A DNA stretch of 12,030 nucleotides from Acidobacteriota bacterium (GTDB lineage: Bacteria > Acidobacteriota > Terriglobia > Terriglobales > Acidobacteriaceae). Each line of letters begins with the position of its first letter. Within the stretch, counting starts at the first letter, position 1. This document shows, piece after piece, positions 1-7,319 of this stretch. A program made the position numbers and the translations under genes. The DNA lies in assembly GCA_021779695.1 (NCBI GenBank), contig JAJYAE010000120.1, positions 1-12,030 on the forward strand, written 5' to 3'. The notes under the pieces were generated by a model, which had not been told where the DNA came from, ran no database searches, and saw only the letters and a list, made by a program, of their open reading frames with translations.

Positions 1-1
1 G

Positions 2-1195
2 GACAACCTGAGCCCGGAACGCCTGCTGCATGCGGCTCGTACCGCTGCCCTGATTGCATCAGGACCCGCCAAGCAGCCGATACAGGGTTTTGTGGAGACG
101 CCGGCCTCCGATCTGTACCCGGTGCCTCTTGGCGGATTCGACCTGGATCTTGCGGCGCGCATGGAGTTGCTGCTGCGTGCCGATCGCGCTGCCCGGGCTT
201 TTGACCCGCGCGTGGTGCAAGTACGTGCGAGCTACGCAGAAGAGCTGCGACGGATCCTGATTGCGGCGTCGGACGGGGCCTATGCGAGCGACACGCAGCC
301 GCTGTGCCGTTTGAGCGTATTTGTGATTGCCAAGGAGGACGCCCTCGCCACCAAGGGATCGGCCGGGGGCGGCGGGCGCAGCGGGCTTGAGCAATTCACG
401 GGAAGCAAAAGCCCGGAGCACCTGGCCCACGAAGCCGCGCGGGGGGCGATTTTGCAACTGGGAGCATTGCCAGCCCCGGCGGGGGAGATGGAAGTCGTGC
501 TGGGGCCTGGATGGCCAGGCATCCTGCTGCATGAGGCGGTGGGCCATGGACTGGAGGCTGACTTCAACCGCAAAAAGACCTCTGCTTTTGCCGGGTTGAT
601 TGGCCAGTCCGTCGCGAGCCCAAAGGTGACCGTTGTGGACAACGGCACGATCACGGGCCGCCGCGGCTCGTTGAACGTGGACGACGAGGGCTCGGCGACG
701 CAGGAGACGGTGCTGATTGAGGGTGGAGTCCTGAAAGGCTACCTTTCCGACAAGCTATCGGCGCGGCTGATGGGCATGCCGAACACCGGCTCCGGGCGCC
801 GCGAAAGCTACCAGGCCATTCCCATGCCCCGCATGACGAACACGTACATGATGGCGGGCGAGGATGAGCCGGAGGATATTGTGCGCAGCGTGAAACGCGG
901 CCTGTACGCCGTGAACTTTGGTGGCGGCCAGGTGGACATCACGAACGGCAAGTTTGTTTTTTCGGCGTCGGAAGCATACCTCATTGAAGACGGAAGAATT
1001 ACGGCGCCGGTGCGTGACGCGACGCTGATCGGAAACGGGCCGGAGGCACTGAAGTACGTCTCGATGGTGGGACACGACCTGAAGCTGGATGAGGGGATCG
1101 GGACCTGCGGCAAGAATGGACAGAGCGTGCCGGTCGGCGTGGGCATGCCGACAATCAAGCTCGACAAGATGACCGTGGGCGGAACGGGGCGCTAG
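2..1195 (+). CDS. tldD: Metalloprotease TldD, 3' portion (5' end outside window)
   Basis: TldD is the zinc-dependent catalytic half of the cytoplasmic TldD/TldE peptidase, known in E. coli for maturing microcin B17 and degrading the antitoxin CcdA; it cleaves unfolded peptides. The frame is open from base 2, so the gene starts outside the window; the GTG at 92 is internal. About 397 codons are visible, against roughly 480 in E. coli TldD, so about 85 N-terminal residues are missing. The metal-binding HExxxH motif reads HEAVGH (bases 530-547). The conserved Cys of the C-terminal GTCGKNGQ segment, the expected third zinc ligand, is at 1106-1108. The protein ends with the family-typical MTVGGT plus two residues. 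The partner gene tldE lies downstream at 2334, with one reversed gene between. Identification is very secure; the activity is inferred from the family. Confidence 0.95.
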   Translation, partial: DNLSPERLLHAARTAALIASGPAKQPIQGFVETPASDLYPVPLGGFDLDLAARMELLLRADRAARAFDPRVVQVRASYAEELRRILIAASDGAYASDTQPLCRLSVFVIAKEDALATKGSAGGGGRSGLEQFTGSKSPEHLAHEAARGAILQLGALPAPAGEMEVVLGPGWPGILLHEAVGHGLEADFNRKKTSAFAGLIGQSVASPKVTVVDNGTITGRRGSLNVDDEGSATQETVLIEGGVLKGYLSDKLSARLMGMPNTGSGRRESYQAIPMPRMTNTYMMAGEDEPEDIVRSVKRGLYAVNFGGGQVDITNGKFVFSASEAYLIEDGRITAPVRDATLIGNGPEALKYVSMVGHDLKLDEGIGTCGKNGQSVPVGVGMPTIKLDKMTVGGTGR

Positions 1196-1246
1196 GGCCA
1201 GCTTCTCTCGATTGCTGGAAGGACTCAAGCACACCGAAGGAGATCC

Positions 1247-1290
1247 GGCGGAAGAATGCAGCAGCACGTTGAATCTGCTGCTGTGCCGCC
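1247..1290. terminator. Candidate hairpin between convergent genes
   Basis: The 150-base gap between the convergent ends of tldD and the Sel1-repeat gene contains an 8-bp perfect stem, CAGCAGCA (1259-1266) with TGCTGCTG (1276-1283), and a 9-base loop. A G-T wobble can extend it, and an outer GGCGG/CCGCC pairing (1247-1251 with 1286-1290) lies across a bulge. Placement suits a bidirectional terminator, but there is no T tract on either side, so this is tentative. Confidence 0.3.
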
Positions 1291-1345
1291 AGGAAAGTCA
1301 GCCGGATGACGAGGCCGTCAAGCGGTGATGCCACCAGAGGCGGCG

Positions 1346-2227
1346 CTATTGATGGTGAGCGGCTTTCCACTTGGCGATGCGACTCTTTGCATCTTCAAGC
1401 TGGGCTGGGGTAAGGCGGGCTCCCACGCTGTCTCGCGCCCGAGCCGCCTGCTCCTGGCGGAAGCCGATCCAGTTCTCCGCTGAGAGAAAAAGCCACTTGT
1501 AGGCCTCCACACTGTCCTGCGGCACGCCCTGCCCGGAGACATACATCGAGCCCAGGTTGAACTGGGCCCGCGCCAGTCCTTGTTCCGCCGCTTTGCCATA
1601 CCAGAGAGCAGCCTGCTTGTAGTCCTGGGTGACTCCCTGGCCGTTGTCATAAAGCAGGCCAAGGTTGAACTCGGCTTCGACGTTGCCCTGCTGGGCTGCT
1701 TTGCGGTAGAAATATGCGGCCTGGGTGAAGTCCTGAGGGACACCGAGACCTCGAGCATTGAGCGTTCCCAGATCGAACTCGGCTTCATCGTTTCCCTGCA
1801 ACGCCGCTTTGGAATACCAATCAGCCGCCTTTGGGTAATCCTGCGGGACACCTTGCCCGTGGTCATACAGCTCCCCAAGGGCTAACTGGGCCTCTGTAGC
1901 GCCCTGAACGGCGGCGCGACGGAACCAGTTCGCAGCCTGCGCATCGTCCTGCGGCAGGCCTTGTCCCGTGTGGAAGAGCATGCCAAGCTGATATTCGGCC
2001 TGCTTGTGGCCTTGTTCAGCAGCTTTCTGGAACCAGACTGCAGCCTGGGTGTCATCCATGGGAACGCTTTTGCCCATGAGATAGTCCATCCCAACCTGAT
2101 ACTGCGATTGGGCATCGCCTGCTGTTGCCTTCCCCAGCAACGTTGGATCGATCTTGCTGATCTGAGCCGCTGCCACGGCCAGTGCGCTTACCGCAAAAAG
2201 ACCGGCCAAAATCCGTGGAATCTGCAT
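1346..2227 (-). CDS. Secreted Sel1-like repeat protein
   Basis: This 293-residue protein consists mainly of Sel1-like repeats, a TPR-type helical scaffold that usually mediates protein-protein contacts. A signal peptide is clear: basic MQIPR, a hydrophobic stretch to about residue 19, and a likely cut after AVAAA (near 21). It has no lipobox Cys, so export to the periplasm or beyond is inferred. Six units of exactly 36 residues run from about 41 to 256, each with the pattern A-x(4)-LG-x-(L/M)-Y-x(2)-GQGVPQD-x(3)-AA-x-WY-x-KAA-x-QG. A charged C-terminal helix follows. I chose the ATG at 2227 rather than 2281 because it begins the signal peptide, has GGAG 11 bases upstream, and the candidate -10 box (2253-2258) lies between the two starts. 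It is oriented against both tldD and tldE. Partner and precise role are unknown. Confidence 0.85.
   Translation of the reverse strand: MQIPRILAGLFAVSALAVAAAQISKIDPTLLGKATAGDAQSQYQVGMDYLMGKSVPMDDTQAAVWFQKAAEQGHKQAEYQLGMLFHTGQGLPQDDAQAANWFRRAAVQGATEAQLALGELYDHGQGVPQDYPKAADWYSKAALQGNDEAEFDLGTLNARGLGVPQDFTQAAYFYRKAAQQGNVEAEFNLGLLYDNGQGVTQDYKQAALWYGKAAEQGLARAQFNLGSMYVSGQGVPQDSVEAYKWLFLSAENWIGFRQEQAARARDSVGARLTPAQLEDAKSRIAKWKAAHHQ
1460..2107 (-). repeat. Six tandem 108-bp coding repeats (Sel1 units)
   Basis: The six 36-codon Sel1 units of the surrounding gene form an in-phase tandem array with a 108-base period. The units are diverged at the DNA level, so this is an old protein repeat rather than a recent expansion. 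Confidence 0.75.
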
Positions 2228-2252
2228 CGCCTTCGCCTCTCCGGCAACCTCC

Positions 2253-2261
2253 ACAATAGCA
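2253..2261 (-). promoter_or_regulatory. Candidate extended -10 box for the Sel1-repeat gene
   Basis: On the minus strand this reads TGCTATTGT, an extended -10 (TG, one base, then TATTGT). The position 17 bases further upstream holds only a weak -35 (ATGCTG). Transcription would begin near 2246, giving a leader of about 18 bases that contains the GGAG ribosome-binding sequence and excludes the upstream ATG at 2281. The box resembles those before tldE and valS. Confidence 0.4.
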
Positions 2262-2299
2262 AAACTTGTCCCAGACAGCATGTGACGTGGCAGTTCGGC

Positions 2300-2327
2300 T
2301 TGCGCAGGGGGACCAGTTTGCTACTGT
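2300..2327 (+). promoter_or_regulatory. Candidate promoter of tldE (extended -10, leaderless)
   Basis: TTGCGC (2300-2305) and TACTGT (2322-2327) are separated by 16 bases, and TG precedes the -10 box with one base between (TGCTACTGT). The box ends 6 bases before the tldE ATG at 2334, so transcription would begin at or within a base or two of the start codon. The lack of a Shine-Dalgarno sequence before 2334 agrees with a leaderless message. Confidence 0.45.
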
Positions 2328-2333
2328 GAAGCT

Positions 2334-3728
2334 ATGGCGCAGACCGCAGCAAAGAAATCAACAGACATGAGCCTGGAGGAGATGACGGGCGACCTGGTGG
2401 CACAGGCAATGAAGGCGGGTGCAAGCGATGCCGAAGCCGTCGCCAGCGAAGGGGACGAGTTCAGTGTGACGGTGCGCATGGGGCAGGTGGAAACGCTGAC
2501 CGAATCGGGATCGCGCGCGCTGGGGCTGCGGGTTTTTTTGGGCAAACGGTCTGCATCTGTCTCAACCAGCGATCTGACGCCTGACGGATTGCGCCAGCTT
2601 CTGGAAGGCGCAATGGCGCTGGTGCGCATCACGGAAGAGGACGCCTGCGCCGGCCTGCCGGAGGCAGAGGAGTTTGGCGCCCACCAGGGCGACCTGCACC
2701 TTTACTTCGACGACGTTTACTCACTTCCTGTCCCGGAGCGCATTGAGTGGGCGCGCCGCGCCGAAGCGGCGGCCCTTGGCGCGGATGCACGCATCACGAA
2801 CTCAAACGGCGGAAGCTTTGACGCAACAACTGGCCGCAAAGTAATGGCGAACTCGCGCGGCTTTCTCGGTAGCTACCGCACAAGCTATGCAGGCGTGTCC
2901 GCATCTCCGCTGGCCGAGGATGAAAATGGGGCCAAACAACGGGATGGATGGTGGTCCGGCGCGCGACGCATGGCGGACCTGGAATCGCCCGAGTCCGTTG
3001 GGCAGGAGGCGGCGCGACGAACGCTGCGAAGACTCGGCGCGCGGCGCGTGGCGACGCAGCAGGTTCCCATCGTCTTTGCGCCGGAAGTTGCGCGCTCGCT
3101 CATTGGGTCTCTTTTTGAAGCAGCCTCGGGCGACGCCATCTGGCGCAGCGCATCGTTTCTGGCCGGCAAGCTCGATGAGGCGATTGCGGCTCCAGGAGTC
3201 ACGATTATCGACGACAACACCATGCTGCTGCCGACGAACGTGGGCGCCTTTGGCACTTCCCCATTCGACGGCGAGGGGTTGCCGTCCCGCCGCACGACGG
3301 TGGTGGACAACGGCATTTTGCGCAGCTACCTGCTGAACACCTATGCAGCGCGCAAGCTCGGCATGAAGTCGACGCATAACGCCTCGCGCGGGCTGGCGGG
3401 AACACCGGGCATCGGCTGCGGCAATCTTTATCTGGAGCCGGGCACCAGTACGCCGGAGCAGATCCTGGGCGACGTGAAGACCGGTCTTTACGTCACGAGC
3501 CTCATGGGCTTTGGGACGAATATCGTGACGGGCGACTACTCGCGCGGTGCAACCGGACTTTGGATCGAGAACGGCCAACTGACCCACGCTGTGGAAGAGA
3601 TCACGATTGCTGGCACCCTCAAGGAGATGTTCAGAAACATTACGGCCATCGGCAATGATCTGGAATTTCGCAGCGCGGTCGCTGCGCCCACGGTTCGCAT
3701 TGATGGCATGACAATTGCGGGAGCTTGA
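2334..3728 (+). CDS. tldE: Metalloprotease-related protein TldE/PmbA
   Basis: TldE (PmbA) is the non-catalytic partner of TldD; the heterodimer forms a chamber that admits unfolded peptides. The 464 residues fit the family (E. coli about 450). No HExxxH motif is present, as expected for TldE. The segments VDNGILRSYLLNTYAARKLG, SRGATGLWIENG and the terminal DLEFRSAVAAPTVRIDGM are characteristic of this subfamily. The ATG at 2334 has no Shine-Dalgarno sequence but sits just after a good extended -10 box; an ATG at 2367 is the main alternative and would remove 11 poorly conserved residues. The gene opens a tight operon with the UvrC-like and SDR genes. Its catalytic partner tldD lies upstream in the same orientation, interrupted by the reversed Sel1 gene. 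Confidence 0.93.
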   Translation: MAQTAAKKSTDMSLEEMTGDLVAQAMKAGASDAEAVASEGDEFSVTVRMGQVETLTESGSRALGLRVFLGKRSASVSTSDLTPDGLRQLLEGAMALVRITEEDACAGLPEAEEFGAHQGDLHLYFDDVYSLPVPERIEWARRAEAAALGADARITNSNGGSFDATTGRKVMANSRGFLGSYRTSYAGVSASPLAEDENGAKQRDGWWSGARRMADLESPESVGQEAARRTLRRLGARRVATQQVPIVFAPEVARSLIGSLFEAASGDAIWRSASFLAGKLDEAIAAPGVTIIDDNTMLLPTNVGAFGTSPFDGEGLPSRRTTVVDNGILRSYLLNTYAARKLGMKSTHNASRGLAGTPGIGCGNLYLEPGTSTPEQILGDVKTGLYVTSLMGFGTNIVTGDYSRGATGLWIENGQLTHAVEEITIAGTLKEMFRNITAIGNDLEFRSAVAAPTVRIDGMTIAGA

Positions 3729-3730
3729 AG

Positions 3731-5005
3731 ATGCGAGCTGCGCCCGTGATGCAGTCGCTGCCTTTTGACCCGGCCGATGCCCGCGCCGCGCTCGCGCAGC
3801 TTCCGCAATCCGCGGCGGTGTTTGCGCTCTATGGCTCGGAGGCACACGCGGAGCCCTACATTGGGCGCACGCCGAACCTGAGAGCGCGTCTCGAACGGCT
3901 GCTGGTTCCTTCGGCGAGGCACCCCAAGCGGCTGCAACTGGCTGGGCGCGTGCGACGCATCGAGTGGCGAGGGACGGGCTCGGAGTTTGAGTCGCTGCTT
4001 CTACAATTCCATCTGCTCAGCAAGGTCTACGGCACAAAGAGCCTGGAGCGGATGCATCTGCGGGCACCGGCATTCGTTCGCTTTCTTGGCAGCAATCCGT
4101 ATCCGCGCGTGGTGGTGACGCACCGGCCCAGTTTGCGTGAGGCCGACTGGGCGTATGGGCCGTTTGCCTCACGTGCTGCGGCAGACCGCTACGTGGACGA
4201 GGTTCTGAAGCTCTTCCTGCTGCGCCGCTGCACGGACGATCTGCAGCCGGACCCGAGCCATCCGGGGTGCGTCTACTCCGAGATGAAGATGTGTCTTGCA
4301 CCTTGTTACAAGGGCTGCACGGATGAGCGCTACGCCGCGGAGGCCGCGGCGGTGGAAGGCTTTCTGGCGACGCGCGGCGAAAGCCGGCTGGTCCTGCTGC
4401 GGACAGATCGCGAAGAGGCTTCCGCGGCGCTGGAGTTTGAGAGGGCGGCAGCGATTCACGCGCAGGTACAAAGGGTGGAGAGCGTGCGGGCACTGGCTCC
4501 GGAACTGGTACGGCCAATGAGCCGACTCCGGGCGGCGATTCTGCAACCCTCGATCTCGCCGGATGCAGTCGCTGTGTTCCTGTTTGAGAATGGCCGGATG
4601 AGCGGGCCTGCGGATTTTTCGACGGTTGGAATGCGCATCCAGAACGAGCAGTCAGGCTCCAGTTCCCTGTTTGCACAGCCCATGGCGGTGGAGGCCGTTC
4701 CGGAGAGCACACCGAATTCGGCATCGCGCCCGGCGCGTGCCGTGCTGGAAGAACGGATGGAAGCAGTGCTGACGGAGCTTGCAGCGGAGCATGCTGCGCC
4801 CGCGCAGGTGGAGCGGCAGGGCCACCTGGCGCTGCTCAAGCGCTGGTATTACCGGCCCGAGGCACGACGCACGGGTGAGATCTTCTTTCCGGATGCGGAA
4901 GGCAAATGGCCCATCAAGTCCATGTTGCGCGGGGTGGGGCGCGTGGCGGCAAAATCACTCGCAGGCAACGCACCGGCGCAGCCATCGAAGCCGAAGCATG
5001 ATTGA
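3731..5005 (+). CDS. Shortened UvrC-like GIY-YIG nuclease
   Basis: This 425-residue protein matches the N-terminal two thirds of the nucleotide-excision-repair nuclease UvrC. Visible in order: a GIY-YIG domain (ALYG with Y34, YIG at 43-45, the LRARL arginines at 51 and 53, likely catalytic E87 in ESLLLQ); a YGPF motif; four cysteines C167, C180, C188 and C192, whose spacing resembles the reported UvrC iron-sulfur site, plus C196; and a UVR-type helix (EEASAALEFERAAAIHAQ), the segment that contacts UvrB in UvrC. The RNase H-like 5'-incision domain and helix-hairpin-helix repeats of full UvrC (about 610 residues) are absent. In their place is a region ending LLKRWYYRP, RTGEIFF and GKWP. A Cho-like 3'-incision or other DNA-nicking role is inferred. 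GGGAG (3719-3723), 7 bases upstream, selects ATG 3731 over TTG 3725. It begins 2 bases after tldE. Confidence 0.85.
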   Translation: MRAAPVMQSLPFDPADARAALAQLPQSAAVFALYGSEAHAEPYIGRTPNLRARLERLLVPSARHPKRLQLAGRVRRIEWRGTGSEFESLLLQFHLLSKVYGTKSLERMHLRAPAFVRFLGSNPYPRVVVTHRPSLREADWAYGPFASRAAADRYVDEVLKLFLLRRCTDDLQPDPSHPGCVYSEMKMCLAPCYKGCTDERYAAEAAAVEGFLATRGESRLVLLRTDREEASAALEFERAAAIHAQVQRVESVRALAPELVRPMSRLRAAILQPSISPDAVAVFLFENGRMSGPADFSTVGMRIQNEQSGSSSLFAQPMAVEAVPESTPNSASRPARAVLEERMEAVLTELAAEHAAPAQVERQGHLALLKRWYYRPEARRTGEIFFPDAEGKWPIKSMLRGVGRVAAKSLAGNAPAQPSKPKHD

Positions 5006-5015
5006 GGACGATCCC

Positions 5016-5762
5016 ATGAGCTTACACACTTCACTTGAAGCACTGCACGGGAAGACAGCGATCATTACCGGCGCCAGTTCCGGGTTGGGCTGGGCCACGG
5101 CCCACGCGCTGGCCGCAGAGGGCGTGCGCGTGGTGGTGACGGCGCGGCGAGCCGAGCGTTTGGAGGCGCTGGCTGCCGGCCTGAACCGCAATGGCCGCCA
5201 ATGCGCGTTCGTCACAGGCGATGCAGCCGAGCCGCGCGTGGCTGAAGCCGCCGTCGCCCTTGCGCTCAAAGAGTTCGGGCGGATTGACATCCTGGTGAAC
5301 AACGCCGGCCAAGGCAATTACAAGCCGCTTGTCGAAACAACCATCGAAGAGTACGACGCGCTGATGAACAGCAACATGCGCAGCTCGTTCCTCTTCACGC
5401 ACGCGGTTGCCCCGCATCTCATCGCGCAGAAAAGCGGCGCGATCGTCTTCATCTCATCGGTTGCGGGGCTGGCTGGAGCAGCGAACGAAACGGCGTACAG
5501 TGCCAGCAAATTCGCGCAGGTCGGGTTTGCACAGGCAGTTGACGAGGAGCTTCGACCCTATGGAGTGAAGGTCTGCGTACTTTGTCCGGGCGGCATCAAG
5601 ACAGAGTTCGCCCTGGGACGCGGACGCAAGGCCGAGGACGTCGCCCGGTCGCCCATGATGGACCCCGCAGACGTCGCCGATGCGGTCGTCTTCGCATGTA
5701 TGCAGCCGGCCAACTTGCGCGTGCCGCAGATGACCGTGCGCCACATGGGCATCAGGAGATAG
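5016..5762 (+). CDS. Short-chain dehydrogenase/reductase (SDR)
   Basis: A classical SDR of 248 residues, the usual single-domain length; these enzymes use NAD(P)(H) to oxidise alcohols or reduce carbonyls in the cytoplasm. The Rossmann cofactor motif TGASSGLG is at 18-25. NNAG is at 95-98, catalytic Ser at 148 (ISS), and YSASK gives Tyr161 and Lys165. The CPGGIKTEF loop follows. Arginines just after the second strand (TARRAERLEAL) suggest a preference for NADP(H). The ATG at 5016 is chosen because GAGG (5004-5007) lies 8 bases upstream; an in-frame ATG at 4998 overlaps the UvrC-like gene and has only a weak site. Ten bases separate it from that gene, so co-transcription with tldE is likely. 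The substrate cannot be read from the sequence. Confidence 0.92.
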   Translation: MSLHTSLEALHGKTAIITGASSGLGWATAHALAAEGVRVVVTARRAERLEALAAGLNRNGRQCAFVTGDAAEPRVAEAAVALALKEFGRIDILVNNAGQGNYKPLVETTIEEYDALMNSNMRSSFLFTHAVAPHLIAQKSGAIVFISSVAGLAGAANETAYSASKFAQVGFAQAVDEELRPYGVKVCVLCPGGIKTEFALGRGRKAEDVARSPMMDPADVADAVVFACMQPANLRVPQMTVRHMGIRR

Positions 5763-5836
5763 CTGGTCCGCTCTTCTCAGTTGGGCAAAGGCACTCCCGG
5801 CCGGCCTGGAGAAGCCGGAAGGTCTCGATAGCTCCA

Positions 5837-5868
5837 TTGATCCCGGGGCGCGCGGTAAAGGGTAGACT
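5837..5868 (+). promoter_or_regulatory. Weak candidate promoter before the DUF4126 gene
   Basis: The 136-base gap after the SDR gene holds TTGATC (5837-5842) and TAGACT (5863-5868), 20 bases apart, which is longer than usual. The -10-like box ends 30 bases before the ATG at 5899. Apart from a short GC-rich CCGGC/GCCGG pairing (5801-5805 with 5814-5818), I see nothing else in this gap. Confidence 0.25.
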
Positions 5869-5898
5869 GATTGCCTGCATTGAAAGGGGCTCGTGACG

Positions 5899-6501
5899 AT
5901 GCCTTGGCTGCCAAGCGAAGAGCTGTTCGCAGTACTGGTGGCAATTTCATTCGCTGCCGGGCTGAATGTGTATGCCACCGTGGCAACCCTGGGATTGCTG
6001 GCGCATACGCACTGGCTCGCACTGCCGCATTCGCTGACGCTGCTCGGCAACTGGTGGGTGATTGGCGCGAGTGCCGCGCTTTTTGCCGTTGAATTCTTTG
6101 CGGACAAGATCCCCGCCTTCGATCTGATTTGGAATGCGCTGCACACGTTCATCCGCGTTCCGGTTGCGGCGCTGCTGGCCTATCAGGCCAGTGCCGGACT
6201 ATCTCCGATGGAGCAGGCTGCAGCGGCGGCGATTGGCGGCACGGTGGCGCTGGCCGCGCATGGAGGCAAGACCGCTGCGCGCGCTGTTGTGACACCCTCG
6301 CCAGAACCCTTCTCCAACATCGGCCTAAGCCTGGGAGAAGATGTGCTGGCTATCGGGCTGACGTGGCTCGTTACCGTGCATCCGTATGTCGCGGGAGGGA
6401 TCGCCCTGAGCCTGGTGGTCTTCATCCTGATCATGATCCGGATTGTGTGGAGCGCGATGAAGACGCTTTTTGGCGAAGCTGAGCAGGCAATGTCTTCGTG
6501 A
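5899..6501 (+). CDS. DUF4126 family integral membrane protein
   Basis: A hydrophobic 200-residue protein that I recognise as DUF4126, a family of unknown function in the cytoplasmic membrane. Hydrophobic segments lie at roughly residues 8-35, 48-70 and 80-100, then a small-residue-rich AAAAAIGGTVALAAHGGKTA stretch near 110-130, and a long hydrophobic C-terminal part around 145-185. The AAHGGKTAARA motif and the N-terminal SFAAGLNVYATV pattern are what suggest the family. I prefer ATG 5899, which lies 9 bases after AAGGGG, over GTG 5893, which is only 3 bases from it. It is separated by 136 bases from the SDR gene and 82 bases from rpe. No function should be assigned from sequence alone. Confidence 0.8.
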   Translation: MPWLPSEELFAVLVAISFAAGLNVYATVATLGLLAHTHWLALPHSLTLLGNWWVIGASAALFAVEFFADKIPAFDLIWNALHTFIRVPVAALLAYQASAGLSPMEQAAAAAIGGTVALAAHGGKTAARAVVTPSPEPFSNIGLSLGEDVLAIGLTWLVTVHPYVAGGIALSLVVFILIMIRIVWSAMKTLFGEAEQAMSS

Positions 6502-6543
6502 GAGCCTGGCGGCGCTGCCCAGGGCTTTGTGCCGCAAGCTGGC

Positions 6544-6552
6544 TGATACACT
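6544..6552 (+). promoter_or_regulatory. Candidate extended -10 box for rpe
   Basis: TGATACACT fits the TGnTAnnnT pattern seen before three other genes in this window. No good -35 is present; TTTGTG (6526-6531) is the nearest, at a short 15-base spacing. Transcription would start near 6559, giving a leader of about 25 bases that includes GAAGGAG (6561-6567), unusually far (16 bases) from the rpe ATG. Confidence 0.35.
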
Positions 6553-6583
6553 TAGGCTGCGAAGGAGACGGTGATTCCCCGCT

Positions 6584-7252
6584 ATGGTTGAGCTTCTGCC
6601 ATCAATTCTATCCGCGGATTTTGCCCACTTGGCCGACCAGGTTGCAGCGGCCGAGCGCGGCGGGGGCACGGTGATTCATGTCGATGTGATGGACGGGCAT
6701 TTTGTCCCCAACATCACCCTGGGGCCGCCAGTGGTGGCAAGCCTGCGCAAGGCGACCAAGCTGCCGATTGACTGCCACCTGATGATTGAGAATCCGGACG
6801 AGTACATCCCGGCCTTTGCCGATGCAGGAGCCAACTGGGTGAGCGTCCACTATGAGGCCTGCCGGCATCTGCATCGCACGCTGGAACTGATCGCCCACCA
6901 CGGTATGCAGCCGGCGGTGGTGCTGAATCCAGCCACGCGGGTCAACTTCATCGTGGACATCCTGCCCATGGTGCACCACGTGCTCATCATGAGCGTGAAT
7001 CCCGGTTTTGGGGGGCAGAGCTTCATCCCGTTCTCGCTCGATAAGATTCGCCGTATGAAGAAGTTGCGTGAAGAAATGGGCCTGAAGTTTAGAATTGAGG
7101 TGGACGGCGGAGTGGCTCACGACACCATTGCCCCCATCGTCCAAGCAGGTGCAGATCTTCTGGTTGCGGGGAACGCTGTTTTTGGCGCTGGCCGGCCAGA
7201 GGAAGATGCACGTGCGCTGCTGTCAGCCGCACGGCAGGCCGCAGGAGAGTAA
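6584..7252 (+). CDS. rpe: Ribulose-phosphate 3-epimerase
   Basis: Rpe interconverts D-ribulose 5-phosphate and D-xylulose 5-phosphate in the pentose phosphate pathway (and the Calvin cycle where present), in the cytoplasm. The 222 residues form a single TIM barrel of standard length. Family motifs are all intact: PSILSADF (6-13), HVDVMDGHFVPNIT (32-45), DCHLMIENP (63-71), VNPGFGGQSF (138-147) and EVDGGV (172-177). The expected metal ligands are H32, D34, H65 and D174, with D34 and D174 also the acid/base pair. VAGNAVFG near 194-201 is the phosphate-binding loop. An in-frame TGA at 6572-6574 leaves ATG 6584 as the earliest start. The stop codon lies in a short GGAGAG/CTCTCC inverted repeat (7244-7262) without a T tract. 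Confidence 0.97.
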   Translation: MVELLPSILSADFAHLADQVAAAERGGGTVIHVDVMDGHFVPNITLGPPVVASLRKATKLPIDCHLMIENPDEYIPAFADAGANWVSVHYEACRHLHRTLELIAHHGMQPAVVLNPATRVNFIVDILPMVHHVLIMSVNPGFGGQSFIPFSLDKIRRMKKLREEMGLKFRIEVDGGVAHDTIAPIVQAGADLLVAGNAVFGAGRPEEDARALLSAARQAAGE

Positions 7253-7319
7253 AATTCTCTCCATAGAGCATGGTGAAGGCGCGCCACCCGTTTGCGGGCA
7301 GCGGCCGCAATGAGGTGGT

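Noticed and set aside
1318..1878. 186-codon minus-strand frame with an apparent repeat pattern
   Set aside because: It is the Sel1-repeat gene read in another frame; the periodicity is inherited from the 108-base coding repeats.
2802..3845. 347-codon minus-strand frame opposite tldE
   Set aside because: An Arg/Ala/His-rich translation antisense to a well-conserved family protein; a GC-bias shadow with no family resemblance.
4779..5015. Extending the SDR gene upstream to ATG 4779 or 4998
   Set aside because: The upstream residues are the UvrC-like gene read out of frame and resemble no SDR N terminus; ATG 5016 has GAGG at ideal spacing.
7244..7262. Hairpin GGAGAG/CTCTCC at the rpe stop codon as terminator
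   Set aside because: Only 6 bp with a 7-base AT loop and no T tract, so too weak to call. The overlapping TAAAAT (7250-7255) resembles a -10 box for bamD but has no -35 or TG extension.
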